In this document: positions 45,101-54,134 of the stretch, one piece after another
How the letters are laid out: each line of letters starts with the position of its first letter
How positions within the stretch are numbered: the stretch's first letter is position 1
Assembly (NCBI GenBank): GCA_030848705.1
Contig: CM061245.1
Span: forward strand, 37,204,711 to 37,268,710
Source: Heracleum sosnowskyi
Lineage: Eukaryota; Streptophyta; Magnoliopsida; Apiales; Apiaceae
Direction: 5' to 3'
DNA: 64,000 nucleotides
The notes under the pieces: generated by a model
What the model saw: only the letters and a program-made list of their open reading frames with translations
Told to the model about the DNA's origin: nothing
The model's database searches: none
Translations under genes and position numbers: made by a program

Positions 45101-45419
45101 AGCTGCTGGTAGCTGTTGTGCACAGATTTTATGGATGAAGAATCAGTTGCTGGATTATGGGTTAAGGTACTCTAAAATACCTATTTACTGTGATAACCAA
45201 AGTGCTATTGCTATGACAGGTAACCCAGTACAGCATTCCATGACCAAGCACATCAGCATAAGGTATCATTTTATCAGGGAACATGTGGAGGAAGGAAACA
45301 TTGAGCTTCATTTTGTGTCTACAGACCAACAACTTGCAGATATCTTCACCAAACCTTTGAGTGAAGCTACTTTTACAAGATTGGTAAATGAACTTGGAAT
45401 GATCTCTGGTTTTGATTAG
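42111..45419 (+). CDS. SIRE-B Pol: protease, integrase (altered), RT, RNase H
   Basis: An open frame of about 1102 codons with no ATG at its head; the protease motif LDSGCSGHMTGN follows within nine codons. The integrase finger is present (HKKLSHLN, LCDSCQKAK). In the core, the expected first aspartate of HMDLFGPV reads HVVLFGPV, so a catalytic D is V. SDNGTEF and the E of PQQNGVVEGKNR are kept, though the usual R after E is G. RT has IYVDDIIFGS and RNase H has GYSDADFAGCKIDRKS and STTEAEYIAAGSC. The INT-RT linker has three AAACTCTGA motifs. The frame is intact, but the integrase is predicted inactive. Confidence 0.95.
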   Translation, partial: GIKESTLILDSGCSGHMTGNKALLSDFEEKAGPKVSYGDGNIGRTMGYGNINLGSVIITNVALVSGLKHNLLSVSQICDRGNHVDFHTEHCEVISKSTGKVVLVGHRRNNIYEASLVTNSDGKTVCLTARMSNEESWNWHKKLSHLNLNNINELIRKDLVRGLPKSILSQDGLCDSCQKAKKRKSSFKSKSESSVVEPYHLLHVVLFGPVNVMSMGRKKYALVIVDEYTRYTWVYFLSKKDETAQTLMDHVNLLDKGSQYKVKIIRSDNGTEFRNSIMEAFCKERGVKQEFFAPGTPQQNGVVEGKNRTLIEAARTMLDEAKLPTYFWAEAVQTACYTQNATLINKHGKTPYEMVKNKKPNLKYFHIFGCKCFVLKTHPEQLTKFELKADEGIFVGYPLSTKAFRVYNLRTKVIMESIHVSFDDKKITGLDDLDKYDQLRFENEDLFSDDVNSDKAVLTNSDEAYSEPLLVNTGETGHSQIEQNREPVEGEREEAQQDTASESVEETDSNHDSSNSEPSNSGGALDVAESQHMNQESMDQGGGFNNDARNHLPTARKWTQAHTPDLIIGDPEASVRTRSATTNECLYHAFLSQTEPKKVEEALQDANWITAMQEELNEFERNEVWTLVPRPKNRSIVGTKWVFRNKTNSEGVITRNKARLVAKGYSQQEGIDYDETFAAVARLEAIRIFLAYAAHKKFKVFQMDMKSAFLNGKLEEEVFVEQPPGFVDSKHPDYVYRLDKALYGLKQAPRAWYETLAQFLLESGFTRGTIDKTLFYFNSGDDLLLVQIYVDDIIFGSTNDKLCKKFAKLMQSRYQMSMMGELSYFLGLQVKQTDDGIFINQAKYTRNLLKKFGMLDSSSAPTPMATATKLDKDTGATVDMTTYRGMIGSLLYLTTSRPDIMYATCLCARFQADPREPHLTAVKRIFKYLKGTITLGLWYPRESEFKLIGYSDADFAGCKIDRKSTSGSCQFLGDRLVSWYSKKQKSISTSTTEAEYIAAGSCCAQILWMKNQLLDYGLRYSKIPIYCDNQSAIAMTGNPVQHSMTKHISIRYHFIREHVEEGNIELHFVSTDQQLADIFTKPLSEATFTRLVNELGMISGFD

Positions 45420-46048
45420 AGATACGGGTTAGACTCAAAAACTATAAATGTTTGATTTTTATGCTCATGATTCTTTGCATGTCTTAACTGTTATGAGTAC
45501 CGGTGTCATAAACTCTGAAAGTAAACTCTGATGCTAACCTCTGTTAGTCATAAAGTGTTGGTCATACTCTGATAGTTATAGTCTAATGCTATACTCTGAT
45601 TGTAATTTTGTCTGAAACATATTGACCAATGAAGAAATTTGTATGAAGCATAATTCTCAGTAAGTAATTATGAATCCTTAAGAGTTGTATAGATTCTGAT
45701 CTCAAATATGTGCAGAAAGTTAACACAGCATGATACTGTCTCTATATTTCGAGCATCTCTTAGTTTATTGATCCTATACACTGAATTTGTATTAGCTGTT
45801 TGCACTTTCTCTCATAAATTAATTGTATTAACTGATGAAAAGTCTAAACTCTGCAAATTAATAGCAAATATTTCACCCTCATAACAAAAGATGCCAAAAA
45901 GAGCACAAATTCCTTTGAGATCATGTTGTGCCTAGGAAGATCCAGGAACTTATTGTATGAAATAAGGGCTAAAATCTTTGATTTTTGGTGACTAGTGCCA
46001 ACCACTGATTACTGGAAAAAATTAAAAAAATAAATAAAAATAAAATAA

Positions 46049-46051
<3 letters not shown>

Positions 46052-46084
<33 letters not shown>
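46052..46084. repeat. (TA)n microsatellite
   Basis: About 16 TA repeats following an A-rich tract. Confidence 0.95.
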
Positions 46085-46087
<3 letters not shown>

Positions 46088-46692
46088 GGGGTGAAGAATA
46101 AAAGATATATCCAAATGAAAGGATATCAAAATACAGAGTTTAGATATAAAAATCAGATTTTTTGTTAGATGAGAGTTTGAGCAATCAGTTTTTACTGTTT
46201 TAGTTTGTGGATTTTATGCACTTTGAGATGATCTAAATATTGATTTTGGTAAACTCTGCTATAGCACACACAATTATTCACTCCTGTACAGTTTGAGAAA
46301 AGAGTTTATTGACAAAGAAGGACAAATGGTAAACACTGATGTATTGTGTGAAATACGCCAAGGTAATTTTGTTTTAATCTCTGATGGTTAAAATGATTTC
46401 TTTGTTTCAGACATTTTATAATTTTGAGATTAGACATTTGTTTAGAAATTTGAAAGAATATGATTACAAACGGTTCATATTTGTATTAAAAAGAGGAGAG
46501 AGAAGTTGAGTGTTTTGAAAAGTGTGAAAAGCGGTAATTATGGCTATTTTTACTACGCGTGTGTATTGGAAGTTGTTACATACAGCTGTCAGCGTATGTA
46601 TGTTGGACATCTGTCCCACTCACACATTTTTCAAAGACGCCTGCTGTGTGTAGTAATGATTAAAACGATTCAGTTTTAATTTTCACAGTCAT

Positions 46693-46700
46693 TATTTAAA
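46693..46700 (+). promoter_or_regulatory. Candidate internal promoter TATA element for ORF3 of SIRE-B
   Basis: TATTTAAA, 140 bases before the ORF3 ATG, followed by a C/T-rich, purine-poor leader (46730-46830) ending CTAATGGC. SIRE-A has the same arrangement. Confidence 0.4.
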
Positions 46701-46832
46701 CTTACTACACATAAACGGTTCATTCTTTTACACACTTCATTTTTTACTCACAAACACTGTCTCAAACACTTTCACTGCATCCATTCTACACTTTTCTCTG
46801 TCTTATTTCTTGCTTTCTTCTAAACATCTCTA

Positions 46833-49800
46833 ATGGCTACAACAATGTTTACTGCTTCTGGGTTAGAATTTGTCCCAAACAACTATGCTGCTCCTTTGGC
46901 AAATGAGAACGCACCGGAGGCGTTTCATTTGATTCAGGATTTCTTGTCAAACTCTGATGTTGGTACTGCTCTCACCGCACCATTGAAGCTGTCTGCATCT
47001 CAAATCAGAACTCTTTGGCAGACAGGTACTTATGATAATGGAGGAGAGTCTGGGTCTCCGTTTATTATTTTTGAATTTCAAGGAGAAGAGTTTATAGTTA
47101 CTCCAACTACTGTTCATGATGTTTTGGGTCTTGAGGATTTCAATGCTTTCACAATCTCTATTGGTGATTTTGAGTTGGTGAGAATGATGAGAGAAATAGG
47201 TTACTATGGACCATTGACAAAGATTGGTCAACTAAAAAGGCCGTTTTTGCGCAAGGAATGGAGTTTCTTTTTCGACTACATCACCAGGCCTTTTGGAAAG
47301 AAGTGCACGAATTGGGATGCAATTCCCACTGATAGTCTGCAAATCGGGTATTCTCTTCTTTATGGAGGTAATTTTGATGTTGCTAGGCTCGTTTTAACTA
47401 ATATTGGTGAGAAAATGCTAGAGAATAGGAATGTTGTTTATTTCTCTAGATTTTGTCAATTGTTATTAAACTTTTGCTGTCCTGATGTTGAGATCTTAGA
47501 GGATGATGTCATTCTCTCGTTTAAATTGCATAAATGCATATTCTCTGATCTCACTAATAAAGATAACAAGAAAGGAGATGTTGGTGTTTTAATGTTGCCT
47601 GAGTCTGTGCAACAATTTCTGGTCAATTCCCAACAACAACAACTCCTTGCCAATGCTGAAGCTGGACCTTTTGTGTCTCAATCACAGAGGTCAAAGAAGT
47701 CTAAATTGAGGGCTGTTAAATCTGCTAGAGTGAAGACATCAACTGCTGAAGCTGGGGTATCAAACACTGATGATATGCCTCAGAAGAAAAAGTTAAAGAA
47801 AAGAAGGGCCAACAGGTCAAAGACTGATGCTGTTGATGAGGAGAGTGAAACTGATGATGAAACTCTTCTTCAGAGGAAAAGAAGATTGGTAGCAGCACAT
47901 TTATTTGGTGCTGAAAATGTTTCCTCAAAGATTGTTGAAGCTCCTGAAGTTGAGTGTCAGGAGGATGAAGCTGTCAATGTGGACAGAGTGTCTATAGAAG
48001 CTCCTACATCAAAGGCTGATGATGTAGCTGAGGAAGCTGCTGATTATTCTGACAGCAGAGTTTTTGAACATGAAGCTGAGGCAATGGATTTCATTGTTGA
48101 TGAAGATATTCAAGTTGTAAATCCTAGTATCAGTATTTGTGATACTGAGGATGTGGCAGCTGATCAAGCCACCTTAGTGATTGAAGACTCTGTGGGTTCT
48201 CACACAGAGGTTCTTTCAGTAAATAATGCTAATTCTGAACAAGGTGAGGAAGTTGATCAGAGTTTGGAGGATGTAGCAGAGAATGTACAAGAGGCTGCTG
48301 ACAAGCTAATCTCTGAGGATATTATTCTTGAAGCTCTACAACAATCTGTTGTTGAGGTTGTAACAAAAGAAACAGAGTTAATGCAAACTGCAAACTCTGA
48401 GATTCCAGAACCTGTTGCAGAGAAAGTTATTGATGAAGCTGCACAGAGTAATTTTGAAACTACTGCTGAGAATGTTCCTGCAGAGAATACAGCAGAGAAT
48501 GATAATGATGATGATAGTTCTGCTCATTCACAAGAGGAGTTATCTGATATTCGAGTAAACTCTGATGAGGAACGAGAGGTCAATCGAGCCACTGCTGAGC
48601 ATTTTCAGGATATGTACTACAAAAGATGGGCAGCTGCATATTGTATCTTTTCTGCACAGAGGGCTGCTGATTTTCTTAATGATTCTGTGAAGCAGATTTC
48701 AAACTCTAATGTTCTTACCAGTTTAAAAGCAACTGTTGTTCAAGTCAAATCTCTTAATAATAGATTTGATGAGAATCAACAGATGGTCACAAATCTTAGG
48801 AATGAAGTTGGTCTAAGGGGTCTTACATTAAAGACTGATAGGTCTTATTATTCGGCCATGTTCAAGAAGCAAGCCAAGGATTCTGTACCACATGACAAAT
48901 GCAAAGACACTCAATCTCTGAGACGGAGGGATGATTCTGCTGATGGTGGAAGCAAGGAAAGTGAGAGGAAGCAAATTTCTGAGCAAGGGCAAAGAAGATC
49001 AAGATTAAATTTTGACAGGTTGAGAAACTCTGGTAAAGGAATCTCAAACTCTGCCAGTGGTTCAAGACTTAAGAGTTTAATTATTTCAGCGAATCCATCT
49101 ACTGATGAAGAAATTGCTACAAAAATATTTCTAGAAGAACATGGAAATGAAGCTACAGTTGAAGACATGGAAGCTGAGATGCTGAGTCTTGCTGAAGAGC
49201 ATGAGAAGAAATTGAAGGATGGTACTTACAAAAAGAAAGCTGTCAAGGTTCCTAGAAGGAAAGAAAAGGGTATTTTCATCAAGGAAATTTCTCAACAGAG
49301 TATACAAGACTCAAGGAAGCCTATGATAACAAAGAATGATAAAGGCAAGGGTAAACTGGTAGAAGAAGGACAGTTACCTATGAAGAATTTTTCAACCTCT
49401 GACAAAGCTCAAGTTGAAGTTTTTGAAGCTAGATCAACCTCTGACGCTGCTCAAGTTGATGTTTCTACTAAAATTGTGACAACCTCTGACAAGGCTCAAG
49501 TTGTACAAACTCAACTAACACCTCAACTCCAAAGTACTTTTAGAAGACCTGTACTCTCTGAAACTCTGACACTTCAACCTGTGGACTTTTCTCAAACCAG
49601 GACTGTACTTGGAAAAGAATCTTTTGATAAGTCTGGTTTAGGTTCACATAGGGAGAAGAGAATAAACAATAGACCTGGAGATCAATCATCACTGGCAGTA
49701 TCTGGTATTATTACTCAAGAGAGTCTTGATATGCTAGAATCTGTTCAGATGATATTTTATAAAGTATTAAAGAAAGAGTTTTTGCTGTATTTCATGGCTG

Positions 49801-50291
49801 ATGGAAGAGTTTACAAGGTTGCAGAGTCTGACATCAATCTTAAATCTTATGAAGAATTGGAGTATGTTCTATATTTGTTAAAAGTCAAGAATAGAAGTAC
49901 TCATGATGCTGCTTTATTTATTAGAGAAAGGATTCTTAGATCAAAGATAATGCTTGGAGGAGGAGTCTCGAGTGCATATATTCCTAAGTATAGAGATGCT
50001 TATGGAAAAATTGTGGAGATGAAGAGGAATAGTGCTAGGTTCAGGACTGCACTGGAAATGAAAGTTCTAGAATTTAATCTAGAGTCTGACAAGCCTTTCT
50101 ATATAAAACTTGGAAATGAAATGAGGAAAAACAGTATCTATTCTCTGAGAGCTGCCATATATCAAACTGGTGAAGGAGATCCAGAGCTTAAGGAGCTGAA
50201 GGAAAATATGATTGCTGAACTGGAAAGAGCTGAGAGAAGATTACTTACAGACTATCTCAGGACAGTGCCTGATATTCAAGAAATCAAATAG
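46833..50291 (+). CDS. SIRE-B ORF3, 1152-aa protein of unknown function
   Basis: An intact long ORF after pol. Residues about 1-225 form a globular-looking block (FIIFEFQGEEFIVTPTTVHD, YFSRFCQLLLNFCCPD), related in pattern to SIRE-A ORF3 and loosely to a domain of uncharacterised plant transposon proteins. Residues about 260-345 are basic with KKKLKKRRANRSK, a possible nuclear signal. About 345-640 is acidic. The last 200 residues (MLESVQMIFYKVLK to YLRTVPDIQEIK) are charged, helical and conserved in SIRE-B2. No signal peptide, membrane helix or furin-like site is visible, so envelope function is not supported. Several AAACTCTGA motifs are embedded (46949, 48392, 48557, 49561). Role unknown; a DNA- or RNA-binding accessory protein is one option. 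Confidence 0.88.
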   Translation: MATTMFTASGLEFVPNNYAAPLANENAPEAFHLIQDFLSNSDVGTALTAPLKLSASQIRTLWQTGTYDNGGESGSPFIIFEFQGEEFIVTPTTVHDVLGLEDFNAFTISIGDFELVRMMREIGYYGPLTKIGQLKRPFLRKEWSFFFDYITRPFGKKCTNWDAIPTDSLQIGYSLLYGGNFDVARLVLTNIGEKMLENRNVVYFSRFCQLLLNFCCPDVEILEDDVILSFKLHKCIFSDLTNKDNKKGDVGVLMLPESVQQFLVNSQQQQLLANAEAGPFVSQSQRSKKSKLRAVKSARVKTSTAEAGVSNTDDMPQKKKLKKRRANRSKTDAVDEESETDDETLLQRKRRLVAAHLFGAENVSSKIVEAPEVECQEDEAVNVDRVSIEAPTSKADDVAEEAADYSDSRVFEHEAEAMDFIVDEDIQVVNPSISICDTEDVAADQATLVIEDSVGSHTEVLSVNNANSEQGEEVDQSLEDVAENVQEAADKLISEDIILEALQQSVVEVVTKETELMQTANSEIPEPVAEKVIDEAAQSNFETTAENVPAENTAENDNDDDSSAHSQEELSDIRVNSDEEREVNRATAEHFQDMYYKRWAAAYCIFSAQRAADFLNDSVKQISNSNVLTSLKATVVQVKSLNNRFDENQQMVTNLRNEVGLRGLTLKTDRSYYSAMFKKQAKDSVPHDKCKDTQSLRRRDDSADGGSKESERKQISEQGQRRSRLNFDRLRNSGKGISNSASGSRLKSLIISANPSTDEEIATKIFLEEHGNEATVEDMEAEMLSLAEEHEKKLKDGTYKKKAVKVPRRKEKGIFIKEISQQSIQDSRKPMITKNDKGKGKLVEEGQLPMKNFSTSDKAQVEVFEARSTSDAAQVDVSTKIVTTSDKAQVVQTQLTPQLQSTFRRPVLSETLTLQPVDFSQTRTVLGKESFDKSGLGSHREKRINNRPGDQSSLAVSGIITQESLDMLESVQMIFYKVLKKEFLLYFMADGRVYKVAESDINLKSYEELEYVLYLLKVKNRSTHDAALFIRERILRSKIMLGGGVSSAYIPKYRDAYGKIVEMKRNSARFRTALEMKVLEFNLESDKPFYIKLGNEMRKNSIYSLRAAIYQTGEGDPELKELKENMIAELERAERRLLTDYLRTVPDIQEIK

Positions 50292-50422
50292 AGTCTGGCT
50301 ATAAGTTTTTAAAGTTTTCTGTTCTAAGTTAAAATTAAACTCTGTTATGATTAAACACTGCATTTGTTATATGTTTTGACATCATCAATTATCTGTTTAA
50401 CTTGTACATTTTTATTATGCAC

Positions 50423-50436
50423 AAGTTGGGGGAGAT
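50423..50436 (+). other. Polypurine tract of SIRE-B
   Basis: AAGTTGGGGGAGAT before the 3' LTR at 50437. Confidence 0.93.
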
Positions 50437-50951
50437 TGTTAGATATAATTACTGATGTTTGTTTAATCAGTGTTTAAGTAACAGGTACTGTTCAGAGTTT
50501 AGTCTGAAGTACTTATCAGAGTTTACATGGAAGCCGGTCAGAGTTTGTTAAAGTCTGACAGGGTGAAAGTTGACTTAGCTATCGGTGCATATCATGAAGA
50601 TTCTAGAAGCAATATATTCTGAAGATGGAAAGAAGCAGAATATATTGATACAGCTAAGGAGACTGGACAGAGGACTGAAGCAATTCTAATTGATTGCAAA
50701 TTGTATAGCTAATTTGTAGGAATATCAATTAGAGATTGATTGTAACTGTGTACTATATAAACACAGATAAGTTATCCCTAAAAGGGATGCGATAATTGAT
50801 TATTATTCTTGTAACCTAGTAGCTCTTTGTGATTCATTAACATCATAAGGAGAGAAGCTGTTAATATAATTACAGTTTGTTGATTTACAAACTTGTGTTC
50901 TTGATTGTTATTCTCATACATACTTGATTATATTGTGTATTCGGCCTAACA
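50437..50951 (+). repeat. 3' LTR of SIRE-B (515 bp)
   Basis: About three substitutions from the 5' LTR (G/A in CTRTCGG, G/A in AGATARG, T/C in AGAAGYTG). Confidence 0.97.
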
Positions 50952-50956
50952 GGAAC
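50952..50956. repeat. Target-site duplication of SIRE-B, right copy (GGAAC)
   Basis: Matches 39184-39188. Confidence 0.96.
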
Positions 50957-52002
50957 TACATGAAGGAATTTGTGGACAGCACTTGGGGGGGAGAGCCCTT
51001 GCTCATAAAATCACTCGTCTAGGTTTCTATTGGCCAAGCATACTTGCAGATGCTAAGAGCTACGTGAAGAAATGTGAACGGTGCCAAAAACATGCACCGG
51101 TGGTTAGACAACCACCAGAGATGATGACATCCATAAACTCACCTATCCCATTCGCCATGTGGGGGATGGATATACTTGGACCATTTCTGATGGCAAGTGC
51201 ACAAAGAAAGTTCCTGATAGTAGCAATCGACTACTTCACCAAGTGGATTGAGGCTAAGCCTTTAGCCAAGATAACCACCAAGCAGGTAATGCATTTCTTT
51301 TGGGAAAATGTGATATGCAGATACGGGATTCCACGTATCTTGGTCACAGACAATGGAACTCAGTTCAACAATGAGGAATTCAAGAAGTATTGTGATGAGA
51401 ATGATATCAAGTTACGCTTCACTTCTGTTGCCCATCCTCAAGCAAACGGGCAAGCTGAGGTTGCCAATCGAATTATCCTGGATGGACTTAAGAAAAGAGT
51501 TGAACGCTCTAGAAACACTTGGGTAGACGAATTGCTCCCCATACTATGGGCATATCGTACTACCTGTAAAGTCACCACTGGAGCAACCCCCTTTCTGCTG
51601 GCATATGGGGCAGAAGCAGTGGTTCTAGTGGAGATTACTCACACATCTCCAAGAATCGAAGCTTATGAGCAAGAGACAAATGAAGAAGGCATGAGGCTGG
51701 CCTTAGATCTAATTGATGAAGTTAGAGATGAGGCAAATGCTAAAGTAGTTGAACATAAAAAAAGGGCATCTTTCTACTATAACCTAAGGGTTTAAGAGAG
51801 ATTCTTCCGTCAAGGAGACTTAGTCCTCCGAAAGATTGAGGCACCCGGAGTTGGACAAAAAGGCAAGTTGGCCCCAAATTGGGAAGGACCATATCGCGTT
51901 AAGAACGTATTTGGTCGAGGCTCCTACAAATTGGAAACCCTAGAAGGGATCGAAGTGCCAAGAATTTGGCATGCTGCAAACTTGAAAGTCTATTATGTTT
52001 AA
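50957..52002 (+). pseudogene. Tat integrase and C-terminal tail
   Basis: Continues the frame left at 39188. The HHCC finger (HEGICGQHLGGRALAHK, CERCQKHA) is followed by GMDILGPF, TDNGTQF and the E of QANGQAEVANR, so the catalytic D, D and E are present. A TAA at 51793-51795 interrupts, then the frame goes on through NWEGPYRVKNVFG (GPY/F module) to a final TAA at 52000-52002 after LKVYYV. It cannot make a full protein because of this stop and those upstream. Confidence 0.92.
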
Positions 52003-52683
52003 AGTGTGTCCTGACTGGACTCACTATTAGGACAAGTAGAAATAAGGTTCGATGAAATCATGAGCTTCCTAGAAAGCATATGAAGGGTTGAACCCGTTTT
52101 GATTGGTAGAAACATCCTCAAAGCTTTGCCAAGACAAACTACAAATGAATGCAAAGGAAATCATACAAAATATGCATGTCAACTACACAAATAGAGTTGA
52201 ATACAACGAACCCCGAAGAGTGAATGTTGCTAATAAACATACAAAAGAAAGCCTAAGATGCTTATTGTTAATTAGCGAAAATTTCAAGCTCAAGAGAAGT
52301 TTGATATGATAGACTTGAGAAAGAATCACTACGAGTGGAGCCATCAGTAAGAACTCGTAAGGGTGAAGGGTTGAAACCCCAGAAACCTAAGAAATTCAGT
52401 CCAAACCCCATCATTCGATATGCTCAATGAAAGGCTTGAAGCCAAAACAAGACGGTATAAGACATAAAAGACTTATGCAAATGTCAAGCTAGTCTCGAAT
52501 AAGGCAAAATCGTAGTAAATGTGTAGGTCGCTCCACACTTTACACCAATATGATACTCGTGAAACACTAGTGTATATTAAAATCCCCAAAAAAGGGTAGT
52601 AAGTCCCAGGTAAGGGATAAAAAGACCCCAAGTCTCGAAAAAGACCGATATAACTTCTATGAAATCCTAGTGCATTATCATAG
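52003..52683 (+). other. Tat 3' region between pol and the polypurine tract
   Basis: No recognisable gene. A 68-codon ORF (52103-52309) has no features. Words such as GAGTATCA/GTGAAACAC recur weakly. Confidence 0.6.
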
Positions 52684-52698
52684 AAGTTGGGGGGTAAA
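52684..52698 (+). other. Polypurine tract of the Tat element
   Basis: AAGTTGGGGGGTAAA directly before TGATATGGG at 52699. Confidence 0.8.
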
Positions 52699-52955
52699 TG
52701 ATATGGGTTAAAAATAACCTTAAAGACATAATTAATATTGCATTAATTAAACCTAGATAGTCCATAAATAAGGCCCATTAATAAGGCCCAAAACTCTAAT
52801 TAAATATTAATTTCGTAATTAATATTTGGGCTAGAAGTACAACCTGTACTAGGAGACGTCCAATACAGGTTTGTTCTAATACAAGTGGGCTTGTTTCAAT
52901 ACAAGTCCGTTATGATATGGAAACAACTCCTACAAGGAAGGATCTAGAATTTATC

Positions 52956-53093
52956 CTTATCCACTGTCAATGATAAGACTTATCCTTTAAGAAAGTCAAT
53001 ACTTATCCACTGTCAAGGATAAGACTTATCCTTTAAGAAAGTCAATACTTATCCACCGTCAAGGATAAGACTTATCCTTCCAAGAAATCAATA
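52956..53093. repeat. Three 46-bp tandem units in Tat U3
   Basis: CTTATCCACTGTCAA starts at 52956, 53002 and 53048, exactly 46 bases apart, with a partial fourth at 53094. Each unit contains the near-palindrome GGATAAGACTTATCC, a GATAAG-type word in both orientations. Confidence 0.92.
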
Positions 53094-53117
53094 CTTATCC
53101 ATTAGGCTTTTAAACGC

Positions 53118-53127
53118 CTATATAAAG
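53118..53127 (+). promoter_or_regulatory. TATA box of the Tat LTR
   Basis: CTATATAAAG, 25 bases after the 46-base array. Confidence 0.75.
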
Positions 53128-53428
53128 GGTCTGACCCCTCATCTCAGAACTGCGTTTTGGACACAACTCCATACGTCATCTACAACGTTTTAGACTTCAT
53201 CCTCGAATAAGGACATACCAGTCACTACGTCCTTGGTGTGCCCATGCCGCCATAGCCCCGAGGGCAACACCAAGAACTACGTTTTCTGGCTTGATTCTCA
53301 ACACTGATTGAGATACGTAGGCATCTTGTGAGGATCGATTTAGTCACGAAACACAAGAGCAGCCATTAAAGCTCGAAGGTCTCTAACCCTAGCATTAAAT
53401 TCGCAAGCACAGTTTTTAATCCATAACA

Positions 53429-54134
53429 ATTATAATTTAAACTAGATAATTTGCCTACTTAAGTTTTTATATTTTTTAAATATTTAAATAGAAGATAACT
53501 TAATGTATCTTACCTATTTCAACCAACTTATTAAAAGTGCAAAATATATAGCTAACAAAGAAAAGATGTTATTAGCTATAAGCTTTGTAAAAATTTCTCA
53601 AAATATTTCTAACATAAAATTAAGATTTTCTTTTGAATTCTCTGTTTCATCTTGATCATTTACCGAACTTTTGAAGAAATATAGAAAAGGACAATTGTTT
53701 AATATTATTATTATTTTAATATTATATAAAATATTTGTACATTTGTCCCCATTTTTATTTTTCTCAAAATTCATATTCCAACTTCTATTTTAAAATAGAT
53801 AATATATCATCAATATTAAATTCTAGCAAATAACATTATCATCCTAATGAATCGCTCTCTCGTTAAACATGTTTTCTCCTAATGACCCGCTTTGTCATTC
53901 ACTCGTTGTTACCAAATATAAAAAGGTAACAAACTAATTTATTAGATAAATTACATCATCTATTAATCAATTTTATTATCTCATAAATTTTAATTTAAAT
54001 ATTTTTTAAAAATTCTAATTTTTATTGTTTAAAATATAGGTACTCAAGAAAATAAATGAAATGTAATTTAAACTTCTTTATTTTATTTTATTTTAAAGCG
54101 ACTCACAAACTCAAATCGTCTGATTTATTATAAC
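53429..54134. other. AT-rich host DNA without a gene
   Basis: First sequence outside the nest. Very AT-rich, with no open frame or known repeat that I can recognise. Confidence 0.55.

Larger units (their letters stand above)
45420..46832 (+). other. SIRE-B inter-ORF region between pol and ORF3
   Basis: 1.4 kb without a convincing gene. It holds several AAACTCTGA-type motifs (45509, 45521 and related words to about 46255), an A-rich run and a (TA)n microsatellite at 46052-46084. A TATTTAAA and CT-rich leader precede ORF3. Confidence 0.7.
39189..50951 (+). mobile_element. SIRE-B: complete 11.76-kb Ty1/copia SIRE-type element
   Basis: Both LTRs are 515 bp and differ at about three positions, so this is among the youngest insertions here. 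It has primer site, gag with one internal stop, full-length pol, a long intact ORF3 and polypurine tract, and a perfect GGAAC duplication. The 9-base motif AAACTCTGA (or complement) recurs about 28 times as at least eight matching bases. One integrase catalytic aspartate is changed. Confidence 0.97.
30852..53428 (+). mobile_element. Decayed Tat-clade Ty3/gypsy element hosting the other insertions
   Basis: Visible in pieces: gag at 30852-31054 and 36201-36522; protease, RT, RNase H and a second archaeal-type RNase H at 36523-39188; integrase at 50957-52002; 3' region and 3' LTR at 52699-53428. The double RNase H is characteristic of the Tat clade. The 5' LTR and gag start lie left of SIRE-D, outside the window. 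Several stops and frameshifts mark it as inactive and as the oldest layer of the nest. Confidence 0.9.
52699..53428 (+). repeat. 3' LTR of the Tat element (730 bp)
   Basis: Starts TGATATGGGT after the polypurine tract; the best end is CCATAACA at 53428. It contains three 46-base tandem units, a TATA box and R/U5. The 5' LTR is not in the window, so both boundaries rest on TG...CA ends and the polypurine tract. ATTAT at 53429 would be the target duplication. Confidence 0.78.

Noticed and set aside
46052..46084. (TA)n as an origin or promoter
   Set aside because: Simple microsatellite after an A-rich run, not positioned like the TATA box of ORF3.
46833..50291. Envelope glycoprotein in SIRE-B
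   Set aside because: No signal peptide, membrane helix, cysteine pattern or cleavage site is visible, so position after pol alone does not justify the name.
52103..52309. 68-codon ORF after Tat integrase
   Set aside because: No features or conservation to judge by; left as part of the 3' region.
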